Under the pieces are notes generated by a model. It made no database searches. It was not told where the DNA came from and worked only from the letters and a program-made list of their open reading frames with translations. A stretch of 64,000 nt of DNA from Agelaius tricolor (Eukaryota > Chordata > Aves > Passeriformes > Icteridae), in contig JALJCS010000001.1 of NCBI GenBank assembly GCA_023055355.1, positions 97,883,381-97,947,380 of the forward strand, written 5' to 3'. Both the position numbers and the translations under genes were made by a program. Below, piece by piece: positions 12,092-24,460 of this stretch. The first letter of the stretch is position 1. Every line of letters begins with the position of its first letter.

Positions 12092-12157
12092 GAAGTGTTT
12101 GTTGAAGTGTTTAAGGTTGAAGTGTTTAAGGTAACTGGTGAGGTGTACAAGGTAACT
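12092..12157. repeat. Short degenerate tandem repeat of about 15 bp
   Basis: The unit gaagtgtttaaggt recurs imperfectly about four times (gaagtgtttgtt, gaagtgtttaaggtt, gaagtgtttaaggtaac, gaggtgtacaaggtaac). Confidence 0.6.
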
Positions 12158-14209
12158 TTTTTTCAACAACTAAGCAGACATTTATTCAACCCTTGTGACT
12201 GCACTGACACAGTTCTGGGCACAGGCAGGAAAATAAAGCCTTGCTTCAGAGATAAAGCAAAGGAAAAAATATGTATCCCTTTCTAAAATTATCAAAATAA
12301 TTTGAAATACTCAAGGTGTAACATTTTTCAGGATCTCAGGTTAAAGATTATAGTTCATATTGAAAGTACTTCTTCCATTTGTGTAGATCTGTTCTCTTTT
12401 AACCTTCTGCAAGGTCACTTTTCTTGCAGATAAAGCAAAGAAATGAAATTGAGAATTACTATCTCTTCTCCTGCAAATGTGTATTTTGAATGTACTTCCC
12501 AAAAGAAATAAAAGCCTTGTTTTGATTGTGGCAAGATACAATTTTCTATTAATACTCTAAATCAAATTCTGCTTCTAAATTAAGACACTTGCCAATTCTG
12601 GATAATTAAATGGATCAGAAATTCTTCAGCTTTACTGATGTGGTTGTTACAAGAATTATCTGGAAGCTGGGTTATTTTTAACTTCCTTCTATTCAGAGAA
12701 GTTGCATGAGTGATAGCAGTTCAGTCAAATTTATAGCTATAAAGAAGGTTATTTCTTTTAAATAAACAGACAGTTTAAGCACATTTAACAAGCTGTATTT
12801 ACAGCTGTCTTCCAGATTTACCTCTAGAAATGTGGTGTATTTAGGAGGTCAGACAGAAGAATTTGGGTTTGTAGTGGACCGGTAATAGTGATAAGCCACA
12901 GATGTAAGTTTCGTGATCCTTCTGTGTTGATGTTGAGTCCTTATTTTGTATGTTATAAACATCTGTGGTTTTTCATAAAGAAAATAGTGCAGGTTGCCTA
13001 TAAAATAAAACAGCTTAATTTTTTTTTGAGCATTTTTGCAGGACAATTTCAAAATCCTTATCATGAGAATCCAAGTCTTGCATTAAAATGGAGATTGTGA
13101 GACATTCAAAGTAAATGTGAAGCTGAACAAGTGTGTAATTCTTACTGAAATTCCAGTCTGGATATGATGCTTTTCACTAGAATGTGTGGAACTTCCTGCA
13201 AGGAAGTAAAATATAGATTAATACGTCTGCTTCTGCTACAATGCCTAAGCATAAATCATGACATTACCACTTGTGGAAAGTATTTCTTCAGCCAAGAGTA
13301 CTTCAGAGTCAGGACAGCAAGGTGTAAATGGTGTAAATGACTATGATATTTCTCACACATATAAACCTCTTCCCAAACTTACAGCCTAGGGACTTATCAC
13401 TTAGGTTTTTGAAGGAGTGTCCTGGGACATAAACATATTTATTTTATATACACTTTTTATTATATACGCTTAGTATATAAGTTAAAGATACCACATCAGG
13501 TCCAACAGTAAATCTAACGCTGCCAAGTCCACCAGTAAACCATGTCCCTAAGCATCACATCTACATGTTTTGGAATTCTCTGTTTTACTTAGTCTTCTTT
13601 AAACTTTTAAATTGAAAAGTGCAAATCTGCATCCTTATTGTATGGTACCTTTACAATCTTTCCAAATAAAAATGGTAAGATGCTGTTGACAAGTATATCT
13701 GATTTGCATGGAATGTTCTTTTGGAATGGGCTAATGAAGAACACTTCTGTTTATTGAAAAAAGAAAAGTGTTTTGTTCTATCTTGAGGTGTGAAGTCCCG
13801 AATCTAGAACAGCTTTTTTTAAACTTAGAAGTTAATTTCTTAACAATGGACGTATCTTTCTAGTACACAGAGAAAAAAGAAATCATAACTGGAAAATATG
13901 AACTCTAGAGGATTCCTCATTTTCCCAGCAGCTACTTTACTTTTTCAAAAATTTGTATCAAAGTAATGATATTTTTATTAATTTCCTTGTCTAGAAAGAT
14001 AATGCTTTTTTAGTTGTGGAGAGGCTGATATCAGAATATCTGGTGTGATTTTCAAAAACGTTGAGTGGAGCTCCTACTGAAAACATCAAGGGTTTCAGAT
14101 CCCAGGGGATTTGGAACATGCTGCTTTGTGCTTGAAGAACTTAGGGAAAATATAAACCCAACTGTTCTCCTTTCTGTTAATGAAGTAATTAAATATATTA
14201 AAAACATTC

Positions 14210-14254
14210 TTTGTTTTTTTTTCATACTTTTTTTTTCATACTTTTTTCATACTT
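14210..14254. repeat. Tandem poly-T plus catac repeat, three units
   Basis: A run of T followed by catac occurs three times in a row with 6 to 9 T per unit. This is typical of replication slippage. Confidence 0.7.
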
Positions 14255-14904
14255 TAAATGAATGGAGTTTAAAATGCTATCAGTTTTAGGTATTTGAAAC
14301 TACATTCCTGAAAAGTTAATATTTGACTAATTCAATCACTGTAGAACAGGTTTGAGACTTACCTGGTCTTGTCCCTGGTTCTGAGAGGCAGCAGAAGGGT
14401 AATGTTAGAATTGATTATAGATCAATTGTAATCTTTCCTAAGCTATCTTTGAGCAAAGAGTTAAGGGACTTAATAATAGAGAATGTGGGTTTTTTGTGGA
14501 GACTTTGTAATTTCTGGTTCTTAGTCCTGTGCTTTTCTGCTTCAGAGCTTATCCAAATGGTCCCTGACAGTATTCTGGAAGGAACTTACAGCTCTAGGAA
14601 GCAATTGTTCATAGAAAAGACAAAGGTTGAGAGAAAAGACTCTTACATGTGCTAGATCCACAGCATTCAAAGCTTGCACCACAGAGATCCACGCTTCAGA
14701 CACTCTGCTATCTAACAGCTCAGTGCTGCTTCACTCCAGGCTGATTTGCATTGTGGGGAGTCTGTATGCTGCAGGGTGGTGTAAAGCAAAGCTGAGTGCT
14801 GAGAAAGGAGCTTGCTGGTTACAGGTGTGCAGGACCTCAACCTGATCTGTGGGTTTCTAAGTTTTGGTCTACAAGAAGGTTTTCATTGCTGACAGAGAAT
14901 CAGA

Positions 14905-15020
14905 TTTCTCTAGTCCATCACTGGACAGGTGATCTAGTTGAAGTTGTCCCTGCTTATTGCAAAGGAGGTTAGACTAGATGACCTTTCAGTTCCCTTCTAA
15001 TCCAAACCATTCTGTGATTT
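14905..15020 (+). mobile_element. CR1 LINE 3' end, forward orientation
   Basis: The stretch includes gatctagttgaagttgtccc, then ggttagactagatgaccttt, and ends near ccaaaccattctgtgatttt. This is the sense-strand CR1 3' terminus including one copy of the ATTCTGTG octamer. Confidence 0.8.
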
Positions 15021-18000
15021 TCTTCATGGAATCATAGAGTAATATTCTAGATCTCAAGAGCTGTATCACCTCTTTTGGAATGTGGCAAAGAGCAACATTT
15101 GGTAGAAGCTGAGTGGGTGTTGATCCTGGATGATTAGACCTTCCACTGTAGTTCTTTCACATTCATAGCAAAGGTAGATTAAAACATGTGGGCAGAATTT
15201 AGTCTGAGCAAGTCCTATCTGAAACCTGAGCCATTTAATTTGAACAAATTTATTCCAGGTATTTTTAAAACTTAGTTCATGGTTTGGGTTACCAAACTTT
15301 CTACATAATCTCTAGTTAAGATCCCTTGTATATTCAGAGATGTCCTTCTCTGCAGATATCCTAGTATCTGACCTGTTTTAAGTACAGATAATACACTCTA
15401 CTTCATGCAGGCTGGCTGCAATATCTACCCAGTACTGCTGCATCATTACACTGTCCTCAATTTGGGTGAAGCAAACTTGTTTTCACACCTGGAAAAGAAT
15501 CCTCATCACTGTGCTCTGAGGGAGAGCTTTGTCCTTGCTGTTCAACTGGATGTATTGCAGATTTCTAAACATCTCTTGACATCAAAAAGGAAAGTAGAAG
15601 CAGCGGGTTCTATAACCAATTGCTCTGTGGTGTGTCCACAAGGCAAGGGTGGTGGTGGTCTGACCAGAGAGTGGTGCACCTGGCTGGCAGCAAATTAAAA
15701 TTTTTCTGGTCTTGGAGGCATTCCAAGAGTAGCTAGATTAGTCCTCCAGGCTTTAAAAAAAGCTGTATTGTAGCGTAGTTCAACCTAAAAGTACATTTAT
15801 TGCTCATCCAGCTATGTTGTCCTGCTGAACAAAATGTTTTTCATGCTGTGGGACCAGTACTACGTGAGGCGTGTTGAGCCAGCACTGATGTGCAAGGCTT
15901 GCTGAGCAGACAAATGGTGCCACTTCCAAGTGGTAACAGTAGAAATCCACATCCTACCAACAGGAGTCCTGTCTTCTGGAGATGAAGCATGTCTATTTTT
16001 TGTTTCAGGAAAAGCTCAATATCAGCATCCTGACAAGCTGGCATCCTCCTACGGTGGAGCAAGAAGCTGTTTTAATGCCTTTCAACTGCTTCCACAGATT
16101 TCCAGTGCCACAGTAGAAATCATGTGAGGATGGTTCTGTCTCATCCTCTTAGCAATGTGTGAACAGGCCCTGTTTTGACAGGCTTGCTGGATGTGTGTTC
16201 ACAGTTCCCAGTAAGGCTCCCAGGTCCCATGCCAAAGACACAGTGATAAGTACGTCATTCAGATATGGTAAATCTATCATTGGACTGGATGAATAATGTG
16301 GAGAAGGGCTGCTCTTCATGTGAATTTCTGTCTTAAGGAATGTACTGAAATAGAAATGTTTTCATGTTAGTGTCCTGTTTTAGGCCAGTGCCTGAAAAAA
16401 TATTTGTAGCAGCAACTCTGAGCTGTCTCATACGATGGGGATGTTTCAAATTGAAGAGCTCATCTCATAAAAAAATGTAGTGTATTACTCCTGGTAGTGT
16501 TACATTTAATCTTATTCCATGTGTTTTTGACAAGTTTTATTTAGATTTACCTATTCCATTTAAATTAAATATAGGACTTAACTCACTGTTCTCCAATAAC
16601 AATTTTTTTAAGCTTTTCCATATAACATTTTCCATATGTTTTTCAGCCTATATTTTAAAATGCTTTTTCAGGACTCTAATCCAATCCAGTGGGCAAATGA
16701 TCTTTAAGTGCCTTGAGAAATCTACTCATTTTATGTAATAGCATTGCAAAATTTATCCTTAAGTAGTGTTGGAGCCGCACTTAAATAATCTGGTTGTGTA
16801 GTTGAATTCTCCTAAGTCATGATCTTCTCATGGATAAAATAAACTATATGTTCTGGCTGTACCTTGTGCCCTATTGTTGTGCTCTGTGTATTGTTTGGAC
16901 TCTTTCCAAAACCATTCCTGATGAGTCTTTTGCAGATCCTGAGCTCTTTAACTGCAAAGATTATGCTGCTAGTTGACAGATGTACTTTTTTAATTTCCCT
17001 TGCATTTCATCCCAGCTCATACAGCATCATTATTTTTTGAAATATGCCAGTACTCCTAAATCTGTAGTGCTCCTATGTGAGTTTTATAACATTGCAGTTA
17101 TAAAACTTTACATGTTGGCCTTGAGTGTTAAATTGCATGGATGAGAGCTGTTCTCCATACTGAAATGCATTCAGCTAGCTGCTCTCATCCTGCTGTGCTG
17201 AAGAGGATCCTGCTCTGTAGGCATGTACAGTGGCAGTCATCAATATGAAGGAAAAAATAAAACTCTCTAATGTGCTCCATTCGAGAGTTTGTCAGATTTT
17301 CTCTGAAGTTGCTCAGCTCCAGCAAGCCATAGCCAGTTTTTAACTATCCTTAAAGCACTTCTGGTTCTTTGCTGTAGAGTTATTATCTTCCAAGAGCAAA
17401 TAATGAGTCATATTGTTTGCATATTATGTGTTCATGTGGTTAGTTCTTAGTTATGAAAAATGCTCTTCCACAGCAATGAAGTTTAATTTTAAAAAGTTCC
17501 TAGGGTGGGAATGGTTGTGCCAAAGTACTAAAATAACTTCCATTATGTCTCATCTTGCCCCAGAGATAGGAATGTGAAGCGTAATTTTCATAATGTGGAC
17601 ACTTCCGTAACATTAATAAAATGTGTAGTTTGGTGTAGCATATAAAGTTTAGTGTCTGTTATATTTTATTTATACAGAATTCTCAGAAGTGGCAGTTATA
17701 AACAACAGAGTTCTCACTCTCAATTTTTTAACTAGTGAAATACAAAAGTATACATGCAGAAGTGAAACGGTGCCTATTTGTATTAAGAATAATCATACAT
17801 TGTCCCTTAGGTAAGGAAACAATAGGATGAGTATGAAATGGAGTCATGCTGAACTGCTTTAGTAGCTTGCTGCCAAAAGGGACTGTCTCTGCATATTCCT
17901 GCAGCATGTAGTGCTTGCTTAATCTGTTTGAGAGCCCACTCATTTTGCTACTGTAATAGCAAAAATAAACAGTAGCTAGGGAGCAGAAAGGAGGGAGAAC

Positions 18001-18422
18001 TAAGCATGAGTGGAGTGGTGTGATGAACTGGGGAAGGATAGTGACTGACCTCAGGACAGCCAGCAAGTGATCACATTGTAAGGCTCTTGAAGAAAGATTT
18101 TCCATCTGTGTAAGACTCCAGAAAGACAACTGTAAGAACTAAGGTGCTCTACCAGAAAAAGAGGAGTGTCTGTGTCAGAACCGCAGACTTGGATATTAAG
18201 GTGGATGTGATGCTGTCTTAGCCATGCTGGAGGTCACTTGTCTAGCTAAGGGATATCTATGTCCTAGGGAAGTCTGGTTGCCAAGGGCTTCTTTTCTTGC
18301 CCCTTCTCTTTCTCTACCTCTGCCTGTCATCATTTTGTCATTTTACATAATTTGTACTTATGTACTGCTAATATATGGTGTCCTTTTGGGCTTTTTTAAA
18401 AATCTTTTTGGAATGTTTTGCC

Positions 18423-18506
18423 ATTTAACAATATATAAGTATAACAATATTATTGCTATATATTGCTATATATATTGCTATTTAACAATATATAAGTATA
18501 ACAATA
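18423..18506. repeat. Direct repeat of 27 bp, 57 bp apart
   Basis: The 27-bp sequence beginning atttaacaatatataagtat occurs at about 18423-18449 and again at about 18480-18506, with attgctatata units between. It is AT-rich and looks like a recent local duplication. Confidence 0.8.
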
Positions 18507-18532
18507 ACTCACAGTTATTTCAACTGTGAGTT
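18506..18532. repeat. Perfect 11-bp hairpin
   Basis: aactcacagtt at 18506-18516 pairs exactly with aactgtgagtt at 18522-18532 across a 5-nt loop. It directly abuts the direct repeat at 18480-18506. Confidence 0.8.
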
Positions 18533-20139
18533 GAAATAAAAATGGTCTAAATGGCGAGTTGATAACATGACATTTGTCACCTGAAGATGCAGCAGATCTC
18601 TGCAATGCCTTGGCTATGCCCAGACCCCTTCCATGTTGTTCAGGTATCCAGAGAACAACAGACTTGCATGGACTAGGGAACAGCTGTCACCTGCAGAGAG
18701 AGAAGCCAGGTTTTTTTGACAGGTCACCACAAAGGGGTTTTTGAGTTGTGCTGAAGCACTGCAGTGCACATTTGATCCTTGAGGGTCCACAAGGAACTGA
18801 TGAGATAGAAGAGCTGACTGACTTGTCACTGCCTGCCAGTTCCTTGGAATGCAAGTGTGTTTGCACTGCTTGAGCAGGTGGGCTCAGTACTCCTTATGGA
18901 GTAAGTCAGGCTCAATGCTAAAGGGGGAGCTCAGACTCATCTCATCGTTGAGACAAAACTAAAAGAGAAGGGCTTTATTTACAGTAAAAAAGAATCCTGT
19001 GAACATCAGAAAACAGGGAAGGACTCCTCTGGAATCTCTGGTGACTCAGGAATCTCAACATGAATTGCCTACGGCCATCAGAGGATTTACTAAATTTTTG
19101 TTGAGCCAGTCTTCACTGAAAGGGTCAGTTAGCAGACTCCTGTGAGCTGATGCCTGAAAGATTTAACCTAGTGATGAAAAGGTAAAATTTAGCTTTGTAT
19201 AAAGATGGGACATACTAAGAAGGTACATCGTAGGATACTACCACTTGGGTTAAGCCTGGTGAACTTTGTCCTAAAATCGACCAGATTACTCTGCTGCTTC
19301 CTGCCCAAAACCTGTCCCACCTCCCATCCTGCCCAAAAAAAGGCTGATGAGATATCAGACTCTTTCAGCTCTTTTGGGTATGTCAGTGATGATGTGTCAG
19401 AACACTAAAAAAAAGCAAGTTGAATGTTTCTTTCACTTGTAGAGCTGAAAGTAGTATTCAAAAAAAGCCAGCCCCATCAGCTTCCAAGAAAAAAATGGTT
19501 GAATAGTTGGAAGGGACCTGTAAACTTCCCAGCATATAAGTAGTAGTTGCCATAGATTTACTGAAATCAGTTTCCTACCCTGAGAAAGGTATGGGCACTG
19601 TAGACAGGGAAAGGCATTTTGACAGTCCTGATAGTGTTTTGATAAGGAATCTTGGGAAACCTCCTGGAGCCTAAATGTGGAAGTGATGGGAGAACTGCAC
19701 TCAAAAGGTGTTAACTGATCATTAATAAACCCAGAAAAATGTGTTAGGTTGGGTATTTTTGTCTTCCTTGTATTCAGTGTTATACTATAGTAACATTATG
19801 ATTGGACCAGGATGATGAAATGTAGAATAGATTTAATAAGCCTGCAAATATTTTAAGTTTGAGGAGGAGTACAAGTGCTGTAGAATAAAATAAGGAATTT
19901 TTAGGAGTTCTGAGAAATTACAAGAATGGTTGATGTGACCAGACAGGGCCAAAATAAAGAACAAATGGCTCCTGGGTCTAGCTTAGAAATTTCTCTGAAA
20001 AATTACTGTGCTTTACAAGATGAACAAGTACAGTTTGAGGCTATAGTTTTTTTCAGCCCTTAGCAAATTTATAGGAACACATAAATGGGTAGCTGACCTT
20101 CAAGAACTGTGAAATCATTTTTCCACTTAAAAATGTTAA

Positions 20140-20380
20140 GACTTGACCAGGAGGAATACATCCTGCTGCTCTGGGTACGGCCTTTAAGAAGCTTGAGAGC
20201 AAATCAGATGAAAATCTTGTGAGGGTAACAGGAGTGATTAGGTGTCAAGACATGACTTGGAGGCACAGGCTGGATGAACTTCTAGAATAACTTTTCTAAT
20301 AGCAAGAACTGTGAACTTTTGGAACATGTTGTTTAGGAAAGTCATGGATGACCTATATCTAACCTGTTCTTATGCTTTTT
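20140..20380 (+). mobile_element. Old CR1-like LINE relic, forward orientation
   Basis: The order of pieces (gatgaaaatcttgtgagggt, then aagaactgtgaacttttgga, then gttgtttaggaaagtcatgg) matches the CR1 region just before the 3' end, but divergence is high. It lies just upstream of the solo LTR at 20613. A coincidental resemblance cannot be ruled out without an alignment. Confidence 0.4.
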
Positions 20381-20612
20381 TTAGAACGAAGGTGGGGGTC
20401 TCAAGGCACTGCAAAATCCTGTGTTATGCTTCCAAATGCTTATGCTGTTAAAGACAGGCTTGCAAACATGCTACTCAACACACATTAGAGCCTGTATCTC
20501 TAACTAACATCTATCTTGTGAAGGTCTCTTCATTGTGAACAATGCTTCTATCCTGCTGTTCAAGATTTTCTGGTAGTCTCTCTGTTACTCCTTACAGGTG
20601 AGAGTATAAAGG

Positions 20613-21709
20613 TGTATTGGTTTGGCATGACCTAGGTTTTGGTAGCAGGGAGGCCACGAAGTTGGCTCCTGTGGGAAGCTGCTGGAAGCCTCCCACCATG
20701 TCAGGCAGAGCAAATCCCTGATGGCTCTGAAGATGGACATGCTGCTGGCCAAAGCTGGGCCAACGAGAGAGGTTGGTAATGGCTCTGTGATGAGATATTT
20801 AAGAAGAAAATCAAAACAAAAGTCATAGGTTTTGCTTCTAGTCAGAGAAGAGGAGGAGGAGGTGAGAACATGTGAGGCAAACAACATGACAACACCAAGG
20901 TCAGTGGAGAAGGAGGGGCAGGAGGTGCTCCAGGCTCCAGAGCCGCGATTCCTCTGCAGGCCGTGGTGAGGCCTTGCTGAGGCAGCTGTGCCCCTGCAGC
21001 CCATGGGGATCCAAGGGGGATGCAGAGATCCACCTGCAGCCCGTGAGGAAGGTGCCCATGCTGGAGCAGGTGGATGCCTGGAGGAGGCTGTGGTCCAGTG
21101 GGAGACCCAGTGGAGAGAGAGGGCCCTTGTTCCAGGCTGGAGCAGCCTGTCCTTGGAGGACTGCACCCTGTGGAAGAGAGATCCAGGCCACAGCAGGTTT
21201 GGGAGGACTGTGTGCCGATGGGAGGGTGACTTTTACACTTTTACAGCAGGTGAGGTTTGGCTGCTGCTCGTGAAGTTGGACCCACACTGGAGGAGTTCCT
21301 GGAGAACTGCCTCCCATGAGAGAGACACCATGGCCTCACAGGGGAAGAACTCCTCTCCCAGAGCAGCAGAAGAAAATTTCAGTGATGAACTGACCAAAAC
21401 CCCATGCCCTGTCTTTCTGCAATGTTGGTGGGAAGGAGGAAGGGGCTGAGGGGAAGAAGGTGTTATAAGAACTTATTTTACTTCTCATTTTCCTCTGATT
21501 CTGTTAGTAATAAATTTCACTTGGCAACTTAAGCTGAACCTGTTTTGTTCTTGAAATATTTCCCAGGGTTCTTATCTCACTCATGAAGTGAGATAAGCCT
21601 TTGTTAACTTTTTTCTTTTCCTTTCCCTCTGTTGCCCAGCTGTGTCAGGGGAGGGTGAGTGAGCGACTCTCCTGGGTCCCTAGCGCTGGGCCAGTGTCAA
21701 ACCAGGACA
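20613..21709 (+). mobile_element. Solo LTR of an avian endogenous retrovirus (ERVL-like), 1097 bp
   Basis: The element begins TGTATTGGTTTGGC and ends CCAGGACA, giving the TG...CA ends of an LTR. It is flanked by a perfect 5-bp target duplication, AAAGG at 20608-20612 and 21710-21714. It contains a TATA-like tatttaa near 20796 and AATAAA at 21509-21514, so transcription would run plus. The middle (20930-21330) is GC-rich with repeated blocks of the type cctgcagccc, gtggag and gctggagcag. A 5-bp duplication is characteristic of the ERVL class; class placement is inferred from that and from remembered similarity to common bird LTRs. Internal retroviral sequence is absent, consistent with recombination between two LTRs. 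A 193-codon open stretch on the minus strand here is a by-product of the GC-rich repeat. Confidence 0.85.
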
Positions 21710-21714
21710 AAAGG

Positions 21715-23919
21715 AGATTGGAGACAGGAGTGTTGGGCTATAATTTATAGCACAGGGGTATTTTCATGGGGATTTAAAGCTTTTCTAGCTGTATAGGTTG
21801 TCTGTGTTTCAGAGGTTGAATTCACACTATAGAAAGAAGTGGCCCATTTGACATTAATGCCTCATTTTACTGGTTTATTCAAAAAGAAATTTATCTTTTC
21901 TTCAAATATTGTCAAGGAGCAAATGAAGAAAATATTGCAACTGTGACTTCTGCTGATTTCTCTTTAAGAAGGAAAAGCCAGGCTGAATATCCAGTGCTGG
22001 TGACTGCCAAGATAAATTGGGGCAAAAATAAATCTTTGAAAAACTGTAAATCAATTTCAGTGACAAAAAAATCACTCATGGAAACAGGCTGTTTTGTGAC
22101 AGAATTTCTGAAAGTTAAGCAAATAATGTAGAGCAAGTCAAAATGTGAGAATGTGCAGCACTTAAGAGGTGTACCATCCCCCTCCCTCCCCATCCCCCTG
22201 TAAATCAGCAATCGTGTTCCTGTTTTTACATTAGAACACTGATAGTAAGGGCTATTCAGTTAAGATACCATGATAGTGTTATCCATAGAACCAAGTGTAC
22301 AAGAAAAGTACAGAAAAATACTGTGGAAGAAAATGCCACTGATTCAATGACTTACTCTTGACAGGTTAAATATTCATCTTCACTGTCTGTGCATTGCTTG
22401 AATATAGGCTTGATAATATGTTCCAGTCTTTTCTTTGGAATTGACTTCAAGGTATTTTGTGGGGGGGTTTGACTCCTTGTTGTACCCCTGTGAAAGGCAG
22501 ATAATGACACTTTCCATCTTTTCTGGAATTTCTTCTCTTCAGGACCCTGAATTTCATCAGTTCTAATGCAGAAGAAAGGTAAAGAACACAGTGAGAGTTG
22601 TAGTGTGGGTCACACCAAACACTTTTCTAGGCCAGAATTTTGAAAACTCAGAGATGATGATAGTAATGTCTGATACTTTCTAAAACATGTCAATATCCAC
22701 TGATTCAGTTGGGTTTTGCCTTTTTCCTCCTTTTCCACACAGAATTCTTGCCTTTCTCTTTCTTTGTCCTTCCTCTTGTGACTCTCATGTACTGAATTTT
22801 TTTTGTGGTTATTATAAAGAAAAAACATGTCTCCCACTTTATCCTAGACTTTCTCATTTGAGTCTTCTACCTTGGTAATTTGAACCTATTTTTATTTCAT
22901 GTACTGATTTTTTTCAAGTTTCAGGCCGCTGAACAGCTCATGAATTCTTGTCCTTTGTCTGCTAAAGGATTATATTTTTTTTCTACCTGTGTTTTTACTA
23001 TCATTCTGTAGTAATTGGAAAAATCTCCCTCCACCCCACCCTGTCCTTGTCTCCTAGCTATCCTAGCCAGCAAATTTGTCTTGAAAGCTATGTTCTTAAA
23101 ATCTGTGTTCTTCCTTTGTTGCCTAACTAAAGATGCATTAGCATCATTCCACAGCCACTTGTGTACAAGATTTGGCTCTTACTGTTGTTTTTTCAACTAA
23201 CTTTTCTAATTTATATGAAAAAACTATAGGAAAATATTTTTCTTTTCTCCAGCTTAGAAGAGGTAGTCCACTATTTTTTTACTCTAAGACATTGATGACA
23301 AATCTGTATTGTATTGTACTTGTTTCCACAATGGAGATCTAGATACTGGAGTACCACTATGTTGAGCACTTCAGAATTTTTTAATAGGTATTAAAAAAAA
23401 CCCAAAACCTTGACTTGTCTGGTCTTCATGGTATGGTGCTCTAAAGTAGTCCCTATATCACGATGAAGGGCTCAAGTTTTTGATTTTTCTTTCCCTTCCC
23501 TTCATGTCCTCTAGTTTTATTGGTTTGGACACAATGCTAATCCAATGTAGCTGTTTGATATTTAATTAGTTTACAGCCTAGACAGATTCATCTACTTCTT
23601 AGACATGAGTAATAGTAATTGGAGGAAGATGCATGCTGATATCGATTGGGTATGACTGTAGGTGAAGACCTTACCTGGAAGATTTGGGTTTGGCTTTCCT
23701 TTTGCTCTTACTTTCACTGTAGCCTTGTCCTCAGCCACCCCAGCTGTGTGCTCTGTCTTTCAGGCTGGTGGCAGTCTCAGCCAGCGTTTCAGCCTCTGCT
23801 CTCTGAAGTTACTCAACTGTATCAAAGCCAGTAGCAATTGAAGGAGAGGTGTGCACTCTCCTGTTTTGGCAGTGCCCATGGCCACTGATAAAATGCCATC
23901 TTTCTGGCCTCAGTGGGCT
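21715..23919. other. Intergenic, no gene seen
   Basis: Ordinary AT-rich sequence between two LTR elements. No coding region or recognised repeat was found; short T-rich runs occur near 22798 and 22972. Confidence 0.5.
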
Positions 23920-24460
23920 GAGCAGGGCCAGCAGCTGAGCACCCACCCAGCTGCCTGCCCAAGTTCTTCCCCCTCTCCCCTCTCCCCCACAGCAGGATGG
24001 AGGAGAGAAGAGCAAAACCAGGAAAACTTGTGGCTTGAGGTAAAGACAGTTTAATAAGTGAAACAATCTGTGCAGCCAAGCAAAGCAAAATAAGGAATTT
24101 GTTAACTGCTTCCTATCAGCAGGCAGATGTTCCGGGGCTTCCTGGACAGCAGAGCTCCATCATGTGAAATGGTTACTTGGAAAGACAAAAGCCATAACCA
24201 GGAGTGTCCTGATTCCTGCTACCTCCTCCTCTTTGCTCAAGTTTTTTGTGTTAATCCCAATGTCATACCATATGGAATATCCCTTTGGTCAGTTGGGGTC
24301 AGCTGTCCTGTCTCCTCCCAGATTCCTGCCTCACCCCCAGCCTGCTCAGTGGGGAGCAGCATGAGGAGCAGAGGTAGCCTTGGTGCTCTGCAAGTATGGC
24401 ACAGCACAGCCACAGCATGGGGGAGTGATCTGGGCTCTAAGTCACAAATGCAAATGATCA
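23920..24460 (-). mobile_element. Decayed avian ERV LTR, reverse orientation
   Basis: The block contains ggtaaagacagtttaataag (reverse-strand polyadenylation region), the stretch caagcaaagcaaaataagga, gcaggcagatgttc, and gtcataccatatggaatatc followed by cctttggtcagttggggtca. In this order they match a common bird LTR read on the minus strand. Neither terminus is clean: the TG start on the right is missing and the left (3') end is degraded, so no target duplication could be found. It is older or more truncated than the element at 20613. Confidence 0.7.

Larger units (their letters stand above)
8311..14904. other. Intergenic or extended 3' UTR, no gene seen
   Basis: AT-rich sequence without a supportable coding region or RNA gene. 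It contains a reverse CR1 fragment at 9608-9685, a degenerate tandem repeat at 12092-12157 and a T-rich tandem at 14210-14254. The motif gttaccatggaaat at 8782-8795 resembles an RFX X-box, but one match of this kind is weak evidence. Confidence 0.5.
15021..20139. other. Intergenic, no gene seen
   Basis: No coding exon with paired splice signals was found. Open stretches of up to 133 codons occur (for example minus 17728-18129) but lack any recognisable protein character. The block 18423-18532 holds a local duplication and a hairpin. A possible CR1 relic (gttggaagggacctgtaaac) lies near 19507-19526. Confidence 0.45.

Noticed and set aside
17728..18129. 133-codon open stretch, minus strand
   Set aside because: No domain, no splice sites, no conserved motif recognised.
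20585..21166. 193-codon open stretch, minus strand
   Set aside because: It overlaps the GC-rich part of the solo LTR, antisense to it, with two other overlapping frames open as well.
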